Shown here: positions 6,896 to 12,466 of the stretch, piece after piece
How positions within the stretch are numbered: the stretch's first letter is position 1
How the letters are laid out: each line of letters begins with the position of its first letter
NCBI GenBank assembly: GCA_002438685.1
Contig: DJQG01000105.1
Coordinates: forward strand, 1 to 12,466
Direction: 5' to 3'
Length of the DNA: 12,466 bases
Source of the DNA: Ruminococcaceae bacterium UBA6392
GTDB lineage: Bacteria > Bacillota > Clostridia > Oscillospirales > Acutalibacteraceae
Notes under the pieces: model-generated
The model's input: only the letters and a program-made list of their open reading frames with translations
Database searches by the model: none
What the model was told of the DNA's origin: nothing
Translations under genes and position numbers: made by a program

Positions 6896-8275
6896 ATGAA
6901 AGTAAATTTCACTGAGACTGTCCTCAGAGACGCGAACCAGTCGCTTATCGCGACCCGTATGCCCTATGAGGATTTCGAGGCAATACTGCCCGAGCTTGAC
7001 AAGGCGGGCTACTATTCGCTCGAGTGCTGGGGCGGTGCTACGTTCGACTCATGCCTGCGCTATCTCGACGAAGATCCGTGGGAGCGCCTGCGCAAGATCC
7101 GCGCAAAAATGCCCAACACGAAGCTGCAGATGCTGCTGCGCGGGCAGAACATCCTCGGCTACAAGCACTACCCCGACGACATTGTCCGCCGCTTTGTGCG
7201 CGCATCCGTCAGAAACGGCATTGACATCATCCGTATCTTTGACGCGCTCAACGACGTCAACAACCTCAAGGTCGCCATTGAGGAGACCGTGAAGTCCGGC
7301 GCTATCGCCTCCGGCACAATATCCTACACCACCAGCCCCGTGCACACCCGCGAGAAGTACGTCGAGATGGTCAGGGAGCTTGCGCAGATGGGCGTCGGAT
7401 CTATCTGCATAAAGGACATGGCGGGCATACTCACACCCGCTGCGGCGTATGACCTCGTCGCCGCGATAAAGGACGCGGTCGACCTGCCCGTCGTGATGCA
7501 CACCCACTGCACCACCGGTCTTGCATACATGACCTATCTCAAGGGCATAGAGGCGGGCGCGGACGTTATCGACACCGCGATTTCCCCGTTCTCCGGCGGC
7601 ACGTCGCAGCCTGCGACCGAGACGCTCGCCTACGCGCTCAGGGAGCTTGGCTATGAGGTCGATCTCGACCAGCCCACGCTTTATAAGATCGCGGACTACT
7701 TCAAGCCCATCCGCAACGAGTATATAAAGGACGGCACGCTCAATCCCATCTCCATGGGAACGGACACCCAGTGCCTCAACTACCAGATCCCCGGCGGCAT
7801 GCTCTCCAACCTCCTCAGCCAGCTCAAGAGCCTCAACGCGCTGGACAAGTTTGACGCGGCGCTCAAGGAGACGCCCGCCGTGCGCAAGGATATGGGCTAT
7901 CCCCCGCTTGTCACCCCGACGAGCCAGCTCGTCGGCACGCAGGCGGTGCAGAACGTCCTCGCTGGCGAGCGCTATAAGAATGTCGGCGCGGAGCTGAAGG
8001 CCTATTGCCGCGGCGAGTATGGGCGCACTCCAGCTCCCATCGACCCGGAGGTCCGCGCGAAGATACTCGGCGATGAAAAGCCCATCGAGGGACGCTACGC
8101 CGACACCCTGCCCACCGACACCTATGAAAAGGCCGCCGAAAAGCTCGGCAATACCGCAAGGTGCGAGGAGGACGTGCTCTCCTACATCGCCTTCCCCTCC
8201 GTCGCGGAGAAGTTTTTTGAAGAGCGCAGGGCAAAGGAAGAGAAAAAGGTGCGCTACTCCATCGAGGCGCTCTGA
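6896..8275 (+). CDS. oadA: Oxaloacetate decarboxylase alpha subunit, carboxyltransferase lacking the biotin domain
   Basis: A 459-residue TIM-barrel carboxyltransferase of the pyruvate carboxylase/OadA/transcarboxylase-5S family. It should move the carboxyl group of oxaloacetate to biotin, releasing pyruvate. Likely metal ligands are D12 in VLRDANQSLIATRM, K173 (the usual carbamylated lysine) in CIKDMAGIL, and H202/H204 in MHTHCTTGLAY. ECWGGATFDSCLR (43-55) and the C-terminal PYC_OADA-like region are present. The protein ends at RYSIEAL without the biotinyl domain fused in enterobacterial OadA; a separate carrier is encoded two genes on. The start ATG follows AAAGGAGAG (6879-6887). It could instead be named pycB, but the downstream gamma and beta subunits favour a sodium-pump decarboxylase. 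The motif reads DAN where many homologues have DAH. Confidence 0.93.
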   Translation: MKVNFTETVLRDANQSLIATRMPYEDFEAILPELDKAGYYSLECWGGATFDSCLRYLDEDPWERLRKIRAKMPNTKLQMLLRGQNILGYKHYPDDIVRRFVRASVRNGIDIIRIFDALNDVNNLKVAIEETVKSGAIASGTISYTTSPVHTREKYVEMVRELAQMGVGSICIKDMAGILTPAAAYDLVAAIKDAVDLPVVMHTHCTTGLAYMTYLKGIEAGADVIDTAISPFSGGTSQPATETLAYALRELGYEVDLDQPTLYKIADYFKPIRNEYIKDGTLNPISMGTDTQCLNYQIPGGMLSNLLSQLKSLNALDKFDAALKETPAVRKDMGYPPLVTPTSQLVGTQAVQNVLAGERYKNVGAELKAYCRGEYGRTPAPIDPEVRAKILGDEKPIEGRYADTLPTDTYEKAAEKLGNTARCEEDVLSYIAFPSVAEKFFEERRAKEEKKVRYSIEAL

Positions 8276-8289
8276 GGAGGCTGCTTATT

Positions 8290-8625
8290 ATGGATATGGT
8301 CAATATTTCTCTCTCCACCGCCGCCGTAACGGCGCTGCTGGGATACCTCGTGGTCTTTATAGGGCTTATATTGCTGATGCTGGTCGTCATATTGATGAGC
8401 AGGTTCTTCATTGCAAAGAAGAACGCGGCCGCCGCTCCAGCCGCTGCCGCCGCGCCTGCCGCCGCTGAGGTGAAAAAGCCCGAGGCGCACGGCACTGCCG
8501 GCGAGCTCAAGCTCTACGATACAGACCCCAGAGACGCCGCAATGATCATGGCGATCGTCGCCGATACGCTCGGCAAGCCGCTCAATCAGCTCCGCTTCAT
8601 TTCCATCAAGGAGGTCAAGGAATAA
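8290..8625 (+). CDS. oadG: Sodium-pump decarboxylase gamma (OadG/MmdD-like) subunit
   Basis: A 111-residue protein with one membrane helix (about 14-41) after a short N-terminus. Then come an Ala/Pro-rich flexible linker (46-59) and a soluble C-terminal segment, LYDTDPRDAAMIMAIVADTL, ending in LRFISIKEV. This layout and the C-terminal pattern fit the OadG/GcdD/MmdD subunits, which anchor and assemble the carboxyltransferase on the membrane beta subunit. Its Shine-Dalgarno AGGAGG (8275-8280) overlaps the last base of the oadA stop, 9 bases before the ATG, so translation of the two is probably coupled. The stop overlaps the next start by one base (TAATG). Sequence conservation in this family is low, so the call rests largely on position, length and topology. 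Confidence 0.85.
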   Translation: MDMVNISLSTAAVTALLGYLVVFIGLILLMLVVILMSRFFIAKKNAAAAPAAAAAPAAAEVKKPEAHGTAGELKLYDTDPRDAAMIMAIVADTLGKPLNQLRFISIKEVKE

Positions 8626-9023
8626 TGAAATATAAAGTCACTCTCAATAACCGCGTATATGAGGTCGAGGTGGAAGAGGGCAGCGCGATGCTCGTGGACG
8701 AGTACGCCCTTGCCGCACCTGCCGCCGCGCCTGCCGCCGCACCTGCCGTCGTTCCTGCTGCCGCGCCTGCCGCTCCTGCCGCGCCGGCCGCCGCCGCGCC
8801 CATGGCAGCCGGAGACGTCGTCAAGAGCCCCATGCCCGGCAACATCCTCAAGATAAACGTCGCTCAGGGACAGACCGTCAAGGAGGGCGACACCCTTATA
8901 GTTCTCGAAGCAATGAAGATGGAGAACGACGTTGTTGCCCCGCGCGCCGGCACGGTCGCGCAGATCGTCGTGACCAAGGGCGCCGTGGTCGAGACCGGCT
9001 CTCCCCTCGTCATTCTGGCATAA
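8625..9023 (+). CDS. Biotin carboxyl carrier subunit of the decarboxylase
   Basis: A 132-residue carrier with three parts: a short N-terminal strand segment (MKYKVTLNNRVYEVEVEEG), an Ala/Pro linker (30-59) and a biotinyl domain (about 63-132). K98 in EAMKMEN is the biotinylation site; the matching half of the fold is MPGNILKINVAQGQTVKEGD. It should carry carboxybiotin between the alpha and beta subunits. It corresponds to GcdC/MmdC of glutaconyl-CoA and methylmalonyl-CoA decarboxylases, here paired with an OadA-type carboxyltransferase. The start overlaps the gamma-subunit stop, with AAGGAGG about 10 bases upstream. No biotin protein ligase lies in the window, so loading depends on BirA from elsewhere. 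Confidence 0.95.
   Translation: MKYKVTLNNRVYEVEVEEGSAMLVDEYALAAPAAAPAAAPAVVPAAAPAAPAAPAAAAPMAAGDVVKSPMPGNILKINVAQGQTVKEGDTLIVLEAMKMENDVVAPRAGTVAQIVVTKGAVVETGSPLVILA
8712..8801 (+). repeat. 12-base-period repeat coding the Ala/Pro linker of the biotin carrier
   Basis: Units close to GCCGCCGCNCCT repeat with a 12-base period and some 9-base units, coding runs of AAAP/AAP over residues 30-59. All units stay in frame, so gain or loss changes only linker length. A shorter, related Ala/Pro stretch occurs in the gamma subunit gene at 8425-8466. Confidence 0.7.
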
Positions 9024-9035
9024 GGGAGGAGACCT

Positions 9036-10259
9036 ATGGATATACTCGGTACTCTCCGGGATCTGGCGCTGGAATCCGGCTTTGCCGCGTTCTTTACGAC
9101 CGCCGGCGGCTGGAAGAACCTCGTCATGATACTCATCGCCTTTGTGCTTTTGTATCTGGGCATCGCAAAGAAGTTCGAGCCGCTGCTGCTGTGCGGCATC
9201 GCGTTCGGCTGCCTTCTCTCCAACCTCAGCTACTTTATCGGCATGGGCGAGAACGCCCTTTACCACCCCGAGCTGTGGTCGCAGTTTCTTGACAGCTCCA
9301 GCCCGTACTACCACAGCTACGGCTATATTATGAGCAACGCCGGGCTGCTGGACTTTTTCTACATCGGCGTTAAAGCGGGCATCTACCCGTCGCTCATCTT
9401 CATGGGCGTGGGCGCGATGACGGACTTCGGTCCGCTGCTCTCCAACCCCAAGAGCCTGCTGCTGGGCGCGGCGGCTCAGCTGGGTGTGTTTGTGGCGTTC
9501 CTGGGCGCCGTGATGCTCGGCTTCACCGGACCTCAGGCGGCGTCCATCGGCATAATCGGCGGCGCGGACGGGCCTACCGCCATCTACCTGACGACAAAGC
9601 TCGCGCCGGAGCTGCTCGGACCGATAGCTATCGCGGCGTATTCGTATATGGCGCTCATCCCGCTCATCCAGCCGCCGCTCATGAAGCTTCTGACGACGGA
9701 TGAAATGCGCAGGGTGAAGATGGAGCAGACGCGCGAGGTCAGCAAGACGGAGAAGATCATCTTCCCGATAGTTGTGGCGACCTTCGTCATCCTCCTGCTT
9801 CCCTCGACCGCGCCGCTGGTGGGCTGCCTGATGCTGGGCAACCTCTTCCGCGAGACCGGCGTGACCGACCGCCTCTCCGACACGGCGCAGAACGCGCTGA
9901 TGAATATCGTCACCATCTTCCTTGCGACCTCCGTCGGCGCGACGATGACGGGCGACAACTTCATCCAGCTTCAGACCATTTACATCATCATTCTCGGGCT
10001 TGTTGCGTTCTGCATCTCCACGGTCGGCGGGCTGCTGGGCGGCATCGCAATGTACTATGGCTCGGGCAAGAAGATAAACCCGCTGATCGGCTCTGCCGGC
10101 GTGTCCGCCGTGCCTATGGCGGCGCGCGTATCCCAGGATGTGGGGCGCAGGTACAACAAGACAAACTTCCTGCTCATGCACGCCATGGGCCCCAACGTTG
10201 CCGGCGTCATCGGCTCTGCGATCGCCGCAGGCTTCCTCCTCTCCGTCTTCGGCGGCTGA
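9036..10259 (+). CDS. oadB: Sodium-translocating decarboxylase beta subunit (OadB family)
   Basis: A 407-residue polytopic membrane protein that decarboxylates carboxybiotin and couples this to Na+ export. Family signatures include YPSLIFMGVGAMTDFGPLL (117-135) and GFTGPQAASIGIIGGADGPT (162-181). D178 there corresponds to the functionally essential conserved Asp (D203 in Klebsiella OadB, as I recall it). ATSVGATMTGDNFIQLQT (297-314) and the C-terminal MHAMGPNVAGVIGSAIAAG (381-399) are also present. The length is close to the usual 375-430. The ATG follows GGGAGG (9024-9029) 12 bases after the carrier stop. An attenuating element is not visible; a strong hairpin follows the stop. GcdB and MmdB are indistinguishable at this level, so substrate choice rests on the alpha subunit. 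Confidence 0.95.
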   Translation: MDILGTLRDLALESGFAAFFTTAGGWKNLVMILIAFVLLYLGIAKKFEPLLLCGIAFGCLLSNLSYFIGMGENALYHPELWSQFLDSSSPYYHSYGYIMSNAGLLDFFYIGVKAGIYPSLIFMGVGAMTDFGPLLSNPKSLLLGAAAQLGVFVAFLGAVMLGFTGPQAASIGIIGGADGPTAIYLTTKLAPELLGPIAIAAYSYMALIPLIQPPLMKLLTTDEMRRVKMEQTREVSKTEKIIFPIVVATFVILLLPSTAPLVGCLMLGNLFRETGVTDRLSDTAQNALMNIVTIFLATSVGATMTGDNFIQLQTIYIIILGLVAFCISTVGGLLGGIAMYYGSGKKINPLIGSAGVSAVPMAARVSQDVGRRYNKTNFLLMHAMGPNVAGVIGSAIAAGFLLSVFGG

Positions 10260-10281
10260 GAAGGATCCGGCTTTACATTCA

Positions 10282-10317
10282 AAAATCTCGCTTCCCGGCT
10301 GTGGGAAGCGAGATTTT
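10282..10317. terminator. Bidirectional intrinsic terminator after oadB
   Basis: A perfect 15-bp stem (10282-10296 with 10303-10317) encloses a 6-base loop, GGCTGT. The outer stem ends in TTTT on the plus strand and TTTTT on the minus strand, with G/C-rich GCTTCCC/GGGAAGC inside. It sits 22 bases after the oadB stop and 24 bases beyond the end of the convergent AAA+ gene, so it serves both. Confidence 0.92.
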
Positions 10318-10341
10318 CAATATCGTCAATATAGGAGAGGG

Positions 10342-11805
10342 CTACTTGTCCGCGCCTGTCTCTGCGGCGGGCGCATCGTCCTCGCCGCGCAGATCCTGCG
10401 GCAGGATGGCGGTGAGATCTTCTTTTGTTGGGGCGTCCATCTGCGCAACGCGGTTGGACTGACGGACAATCATGTCTTCAAAGCGGTTGCGCACGTCGCG
10501 CCCGTTGCCGAAGTTCCCGTCACGCTCGGCGTAGAGCCTGTCAAAGAGCTTCTTCGCCTCCTGCTCCGCCTCCGGCGTGAGAGTGTAGCTGTTTTTTCTG
10601 CACTGCGCGCGGAAAATCTCCATGAGCTGCTCGCCGTTATAGTCGGGAAAGAAGAAGCGTTTGTTGAAGCGCGACTCAAGCCCGGGGTTTGAGTTCATGA
10701 ACTGCTCCATAGGATCGGTATACCCCGCGACGACGACGATGAGATCGTCGCGGTGATCCTCCATCGCCTTGAGTATCGTCTCTATCGCTTCACGCCCGAA
10801 GTCGTTATCGCCGCCGGAGGAGAGCGAGTATGCCTCGTCTATGAACAGCACCCCGCCAAGGGCGGACTGTATGACCTCCTGCGTCTTGAGCGCGGTCTGC
10901 CCGACATAGCCCGCGACAAGCCCCGACCGGTCAACTTCGACGAGCTGACCTCGGCTGAGCACGCCGATGGAAGCGTACAGCCCGCTTATCAGGCGCGCGA
11001 CCGTCGTTTTGCCTGTGCCGGGGTTGCCGAGGAACACCATGTGCAGGCTCATCGGGGGGACGGGCAGGTCGTTTTGCGCGCGGAGCCTGCGCACCTTGAC
11101 AAGGTTGATGAGGCTTTTGACGTCCTTTTTCACATTCTCAAGCCCGACAAGGGCGTCAAGCTGCGCCATAAGCCCGTCAAAATCGGGCTTCTCCGTCTCG
11201 CCCTGCGCTGCCGGCGCTTCCTTTCCGCCGGAGGCGGTCTGCGGCGCGGCGTTCGGCGCGGCGGGGATATGCTTTTCAGTAAAGGGCGGCGCGCCGCTTG
11301 TGACATAGTCCATCGGATCAAGACCCTCCTGCCCGCGTCCGACGCCGCTGGCATCGCATATGGCGGAGAGCCGGTCTATGCCCTCGGTTATGTACTCCGC
11401 CTCGGCAAGCGTCACCTCATCGTCCGCCGCTGCAAGATAGAGCATTATGTTGGTGAACATGCGGATGAATGTGCGGGAGATCTGCGTGCCGCGTTTGGCG
11501 TCATCCTCGGCGAGAGTCCAGAAAAAGAGCGGCGGCATGAACTCGTCGCTGGCGCACACGGAGCTTGTCAGCCCCCAGAGCATCCAACCGGGGCGCGGCT
11601 GATTGCGGGAGTATATCTCGTTGGCGAGGTCGGCGTGGCGCTGGGTGATGCCGCTGCCGCGGCTCCACAGCTGCAATGCGCAGCCTGTCATGAAGCTGTC
11701 CAGCTCCCTGGCGAAGGCATAGCTGCCGGAACGGTAAAAGGCATCGGTGTTCGCGGAATATATTTTGTGGAAATCCTCCGGGGAACGGCTCCAGGTTGTC
11801 GGCAT
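10342..11805 (-). CDS. AAA+ ATPase, SpoVK/CbbX type, with TerB-like N-terminal region
   Basis: Starting at the ATG at 11805 (487 residues), supported by AAGGAG 10 bases upstream; an in-frame TTG at 11859 would add 18 residues but has no ribosome site. The C-terminal half is a classic AAA+ module opening with LDALVGLENVKKDV. It has Walker A GNPGTGKT (260-267), pore-loop GYVGQT (299-304), Walker B VLFIDEAY (319-326), sensor 1 near VVVAGYT (357-363), arginine finger R379 in GLESRFNK, and sensor 2 GNGRDVRNRFED (433-444). Relatives (SpoVK, CbbX, EccA) remodel protein complexes as hexamers. Residues 1-160 are a separate helical domain; LAAADDEVTLAEAEYI (125-140) resembles the acidic metal-site motif of TerB-like domains. 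An Ala/Pro/Glu linker (about 170-208) joins the two. The client is unknown. Confidence 0.85.
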   Translation of the reverse strand: MPTTWSRSPEDFHKIYSANTDAFYRSGSYAFARELDSFMTGCALQLWSRGSGITQRHADLANEIYSRNQPRPGWMLWGLTSSVCASDEFMPPLFFWTLAEDDAKRGTQISRTFIRMFTNIMLYLAAADDEVTLAEAEYITEGIDRLSAICDASGVGRGQEGLDPMDYVTSGAPPFTEKHIPAAPNAAPQTASGGKEAPAAQGETEKPDFDGLMAQLDALVGLENVKKDVKSLINLVKVRRLRAQNDLPVPPMSLHMVFLGNPGTGKTTVARLISGLYASIGVLSRGQLVEVDRSGLVAGYVGQTALKTQEVIQSALGGVLFIDEAYSLSSGGDNDFGREAIETILKAMEDHRDDLIVVVAGYTDPMEQFMNSNPGLESRFNKRFFFPDYNGEQLMEIFRAQCRKNSYTLTPEAEQEAKKLFDRLYAERDGNFGNGRDVRNRFEDMIVRQSNRVAQMDAPTKEDLTAILPQDLRGEDDAPAAETGADK

Positions 11806-11880
11806 AACGGCATGTCTCCTTAGTGCCCCGATTGGCAAAACCGTGCGTGCTCTTGTCAATCGTGGGTATATACTGCAACT

Positions 11881-11908
11881 ATTATATTACAAAATCAGAC
11901 CGGGTCAA
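11881..11908 (-). promoter_or_regulatory. Promoter for the AAA+ ATPase gene
   Basis: On the minus strand, TTGACC (11908-11903) and a perfect TATAAT (11886-11881) are spaced by 16 bases. The predicted start near 11874 leaves a leader of about 69 bases to the ATG at 11805. The -35 box lies inside the terminator hairpin of the upstream small gene. Confidence 0.75.
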
Positions 11909-11931
11909 GACAAAACATCACCCGGTCTGAT
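11894..11931 (-). terminator. Intrinsic terminator of the small basic-protein gene
   Basis: A perfect 12-bp stem (ATCAGACCGGGT at 11894-11905 with its complement at 11920-11931) with a 14-base loop is followed on the minus strand by TTTTG. It starts 19 bases after the small gene's stop. The T-run is short, so termination may be partial. One arm and the loop edge contain the -35 box of the next promoter. Confidence 0.7.
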
Positions 11932-11950
11932 CTTCCTGCATAATACCGGC

Positions 11951-12103
11951 TTACGGGCGGCGCCTGCCGTAGCGCACGGCGGCGCTCTTCGTCTCGCGGC
12001 GCGGCATGAGCTTTATCCCCTCGGGGATCCTGCCGCGCTCGCCGGAGACGCGCTTCCACACGGTCTCAAAGTCCGCAAGCTCTTTTTTATAGTCGCGTTC
12101 CAT
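11951..12103 (-). CDS. Small basic protein of unknown function (50 residues)
   Basis: I do not recognise this protein. It starts MERDYKKELADFETVWKR and ends in the basic tail SAAVRYGRRRP; the middle holds IPEGIKLMPRRETK. The N-terminal third looks like an amphipathic helix and no membrane segment or cysteine is present. The ATG at 12103 has GAGGTG 6 bases upstream, a candidate promoter at 12129-12158 and a terminator after its TAA stop, so it looks like a real single-gene unit. The reading frame is open further upstream to 12229, but that extension runs through the rsmE start and both promoters and is unlikely to be translated. A nucleic-acid-binding or ribosome-associated role is only a guess from its charge. 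Confidence 0.65.
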   Translation of the reverse strand: MERDYKKELADFETVWKRVSGERGRIPEGIKLMPRRETKSAAVRYGRRRP

Positions 12104-12128
12104 TGAAAACACCTCGTATCCTCGCCGT

Positions 12129-12158
12129 ATTCTATGCCGGGGGTTGAAAAGATGTGAA
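12129..12158 (-). promoter_or_regulatory. Candidate promoter for the small basic-protein gene
   Basis: On the minus strand, TTCACA (12158-12153) and TAGAAT (12134-12129) are each one base from consensus and 18 bases apart. The predicted start lies about 20 bases before the ATG at 12103. Its -35 region overlaps the divergent rsmE promoter. Confidence 0.45.
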
Positions 12159-12172
12159 AACTGTGCGATAAT
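12144..12172 (+). promoter_or_regulatory. Promoter for rsmE
   Basis: TTGAAA (12144-12149) and GATAAT (12167-12172) are separated by the ideal 17 bases. The predicted start near 12179 leaves a leader of about 49 bases before the ATG at 12228. Confidence 0.65.
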
Positions 12173-12227
12173 ACCAGTACAGACTACTCTATAAAATGCA
12201 GACAGCGACGCTGCGGAGGGACGGATC

Positions 12228-12466
12228 ATGCCCAGATTCTTTATGGCGGGAACAAATATACTCGGCGGTATGGCAATAATGCGCGGGCGGGACGCGGAGC
12301 ATGTGCACGTGCTGCGTATGCGCCCGGGCGAGGATATGATAATCTGCGACGGTCAGGGGACGGACTATAAATGCCGCCTTGTCAGGGCGGACAAGGAGCA
12401 GGTGGAGGCGGAGGTCATAGAGGTCGTGCGCTGCCCGGCAGAGCCGAACATCAAGGTGACGGTGCT
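12228..12466 (+). CDS. rsmE: 16S rRNA m3U1498 methyltransferase RsmE, 5' part
   Basis: The first 79 codons of RsmE, cut by the right edge. The enzyme methylates N3 of U1498 in 16S rRNA within the 30S subunit, using S-adenosylmethionine. Only the N-terminal PUA-like RNA-binding domain is visible: MPRFFMAGTN, then AEHVHVLRMRPGEDMIICDG (23-42) and TDYKCRLVRAD, a pattern typical of RsmE (H-V-x-V-L-R-x-R-x-G). The SPOUT catalytic knot lies beyond the window. The ATG at 12228 follows GGAGGG (12215-12220) by 7 bases. In many Bacillota rsmE follows prmA and dnaJ; here it has its own promoter and a divergent small gene upstream, so that cluster is broken or absent. Confidence 0.88.
   Translation, partial: MPRFFMAGTNILGGMAIMRGRDAEHVHVLRMRPGEDMIICDGQGTDYKCRLVRADKEQVEAEVIEVVRCPAEPNIKVTV

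Noticed and set aside
8586..10181. A 531-codon open frame on the minus strand, antisense to the biotin carrier and beta subunit genes
   Set aside because: Its composition (His, Arg, Glu, Ala runs) is typical of a shadow frame, and the sense strand encodes two unmistakable decarboxylase subunits.
10753..11823. A 356-codon open frame on the plus strand, antisense to the AAA+ gene
   Set aside because: It lies opposite a protein with all AAA+ motifs intact and reads as shadow sequence rich in Arg, Gly and Ala.
11806..11859. An 18-residue N-terminal extension of the AAA+ ATPase from a TTG at 11859
   Set aside because: There is no ribosome site and it starts about 15 bases after the predicted transcript start; the ATG at 11805 has AAGGAG upstream.
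1..12466. Mobile elements, prophage, CRISPR array, toxin-antitoxin or defence genes
   Set aside because: No transposase, integrase, spaced repeats, terminal inverted repeats or recognisable defence proteins were found in any region.

Overview
The window looks like chromosomal DNA from an anaerobic Clostridia-type Bacillota, probably a gut lineage. The basis is a single-chain glycyl-tRNA synthetase, a four-gene sodium-pump decarboxylase cluster with a separate biotin carrier, an AgrC-like GHKL sensor kinase, strong purine-rich Shine-Dalgarno sites, TTGACA/TATAAT-type promoters and compact operons. This placement is inferred from gene families, not from a marker gene. Most of the window is housekeeping and energy metabolism; I see no phage, transposon, CRISPR array, rRNA or tRNA.

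Left part (1-1719, + strand): the 3' end of a HAD-family phosphatase is followed 24 bases later by an orphan membrane sensor histidine kinase of the GHKL/AgrC type. A hairpin at 1675-1719 closes this unit and also serves the convergent genes.

Next (1728-5190, - strand): a GPH-type sugar/cation symporter is followed 24 bases downstream by lepA (elongation factor 4, TTG start). Both appear to be read from a TTGACA promoter at 5163-5190 whose start region carries an 8-bp direct repeat.

Middle (5191-10317, + strand): after an AT-rich gap with its own promoter comes glyS. Four genes follow with little or no space between them: carboxyltransferase (oadA-like), small membrane gamma subunit, biotin carrier protein and the sodium-translocating beta subunit. 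Together the four encode a membrane decarboxylase that should move biotin-bound CO2 from oxaloacetate to the beta subunit and export Na+. A 15-bp perfect hairpin ends this unit.

Right part (10342-12466): on the - strand lie an AAA+ ATPase of the SpoVK/CbbX type with a TerB-like N-terminal region, and a 50-residue basic protein of unknown function. Between them, a terminator hairpin overlaps the -35 box of the ATPase promoter. Divergently, the first 79 codons of rsmE (16S rRNA m3U1498 methyltransferase) run off the right edge.

The least explained items are the AAA+ protein with its N-terminal domain, the small basic protein, the orphan sensor kinase, and three regulatory arrangements: the terminator/promoter overlap, the repeat at the symporter promoter, and the palindrome between the Shine-Dalgarno and start codon of glyS. 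I did not find a clearly new multi-gene system.
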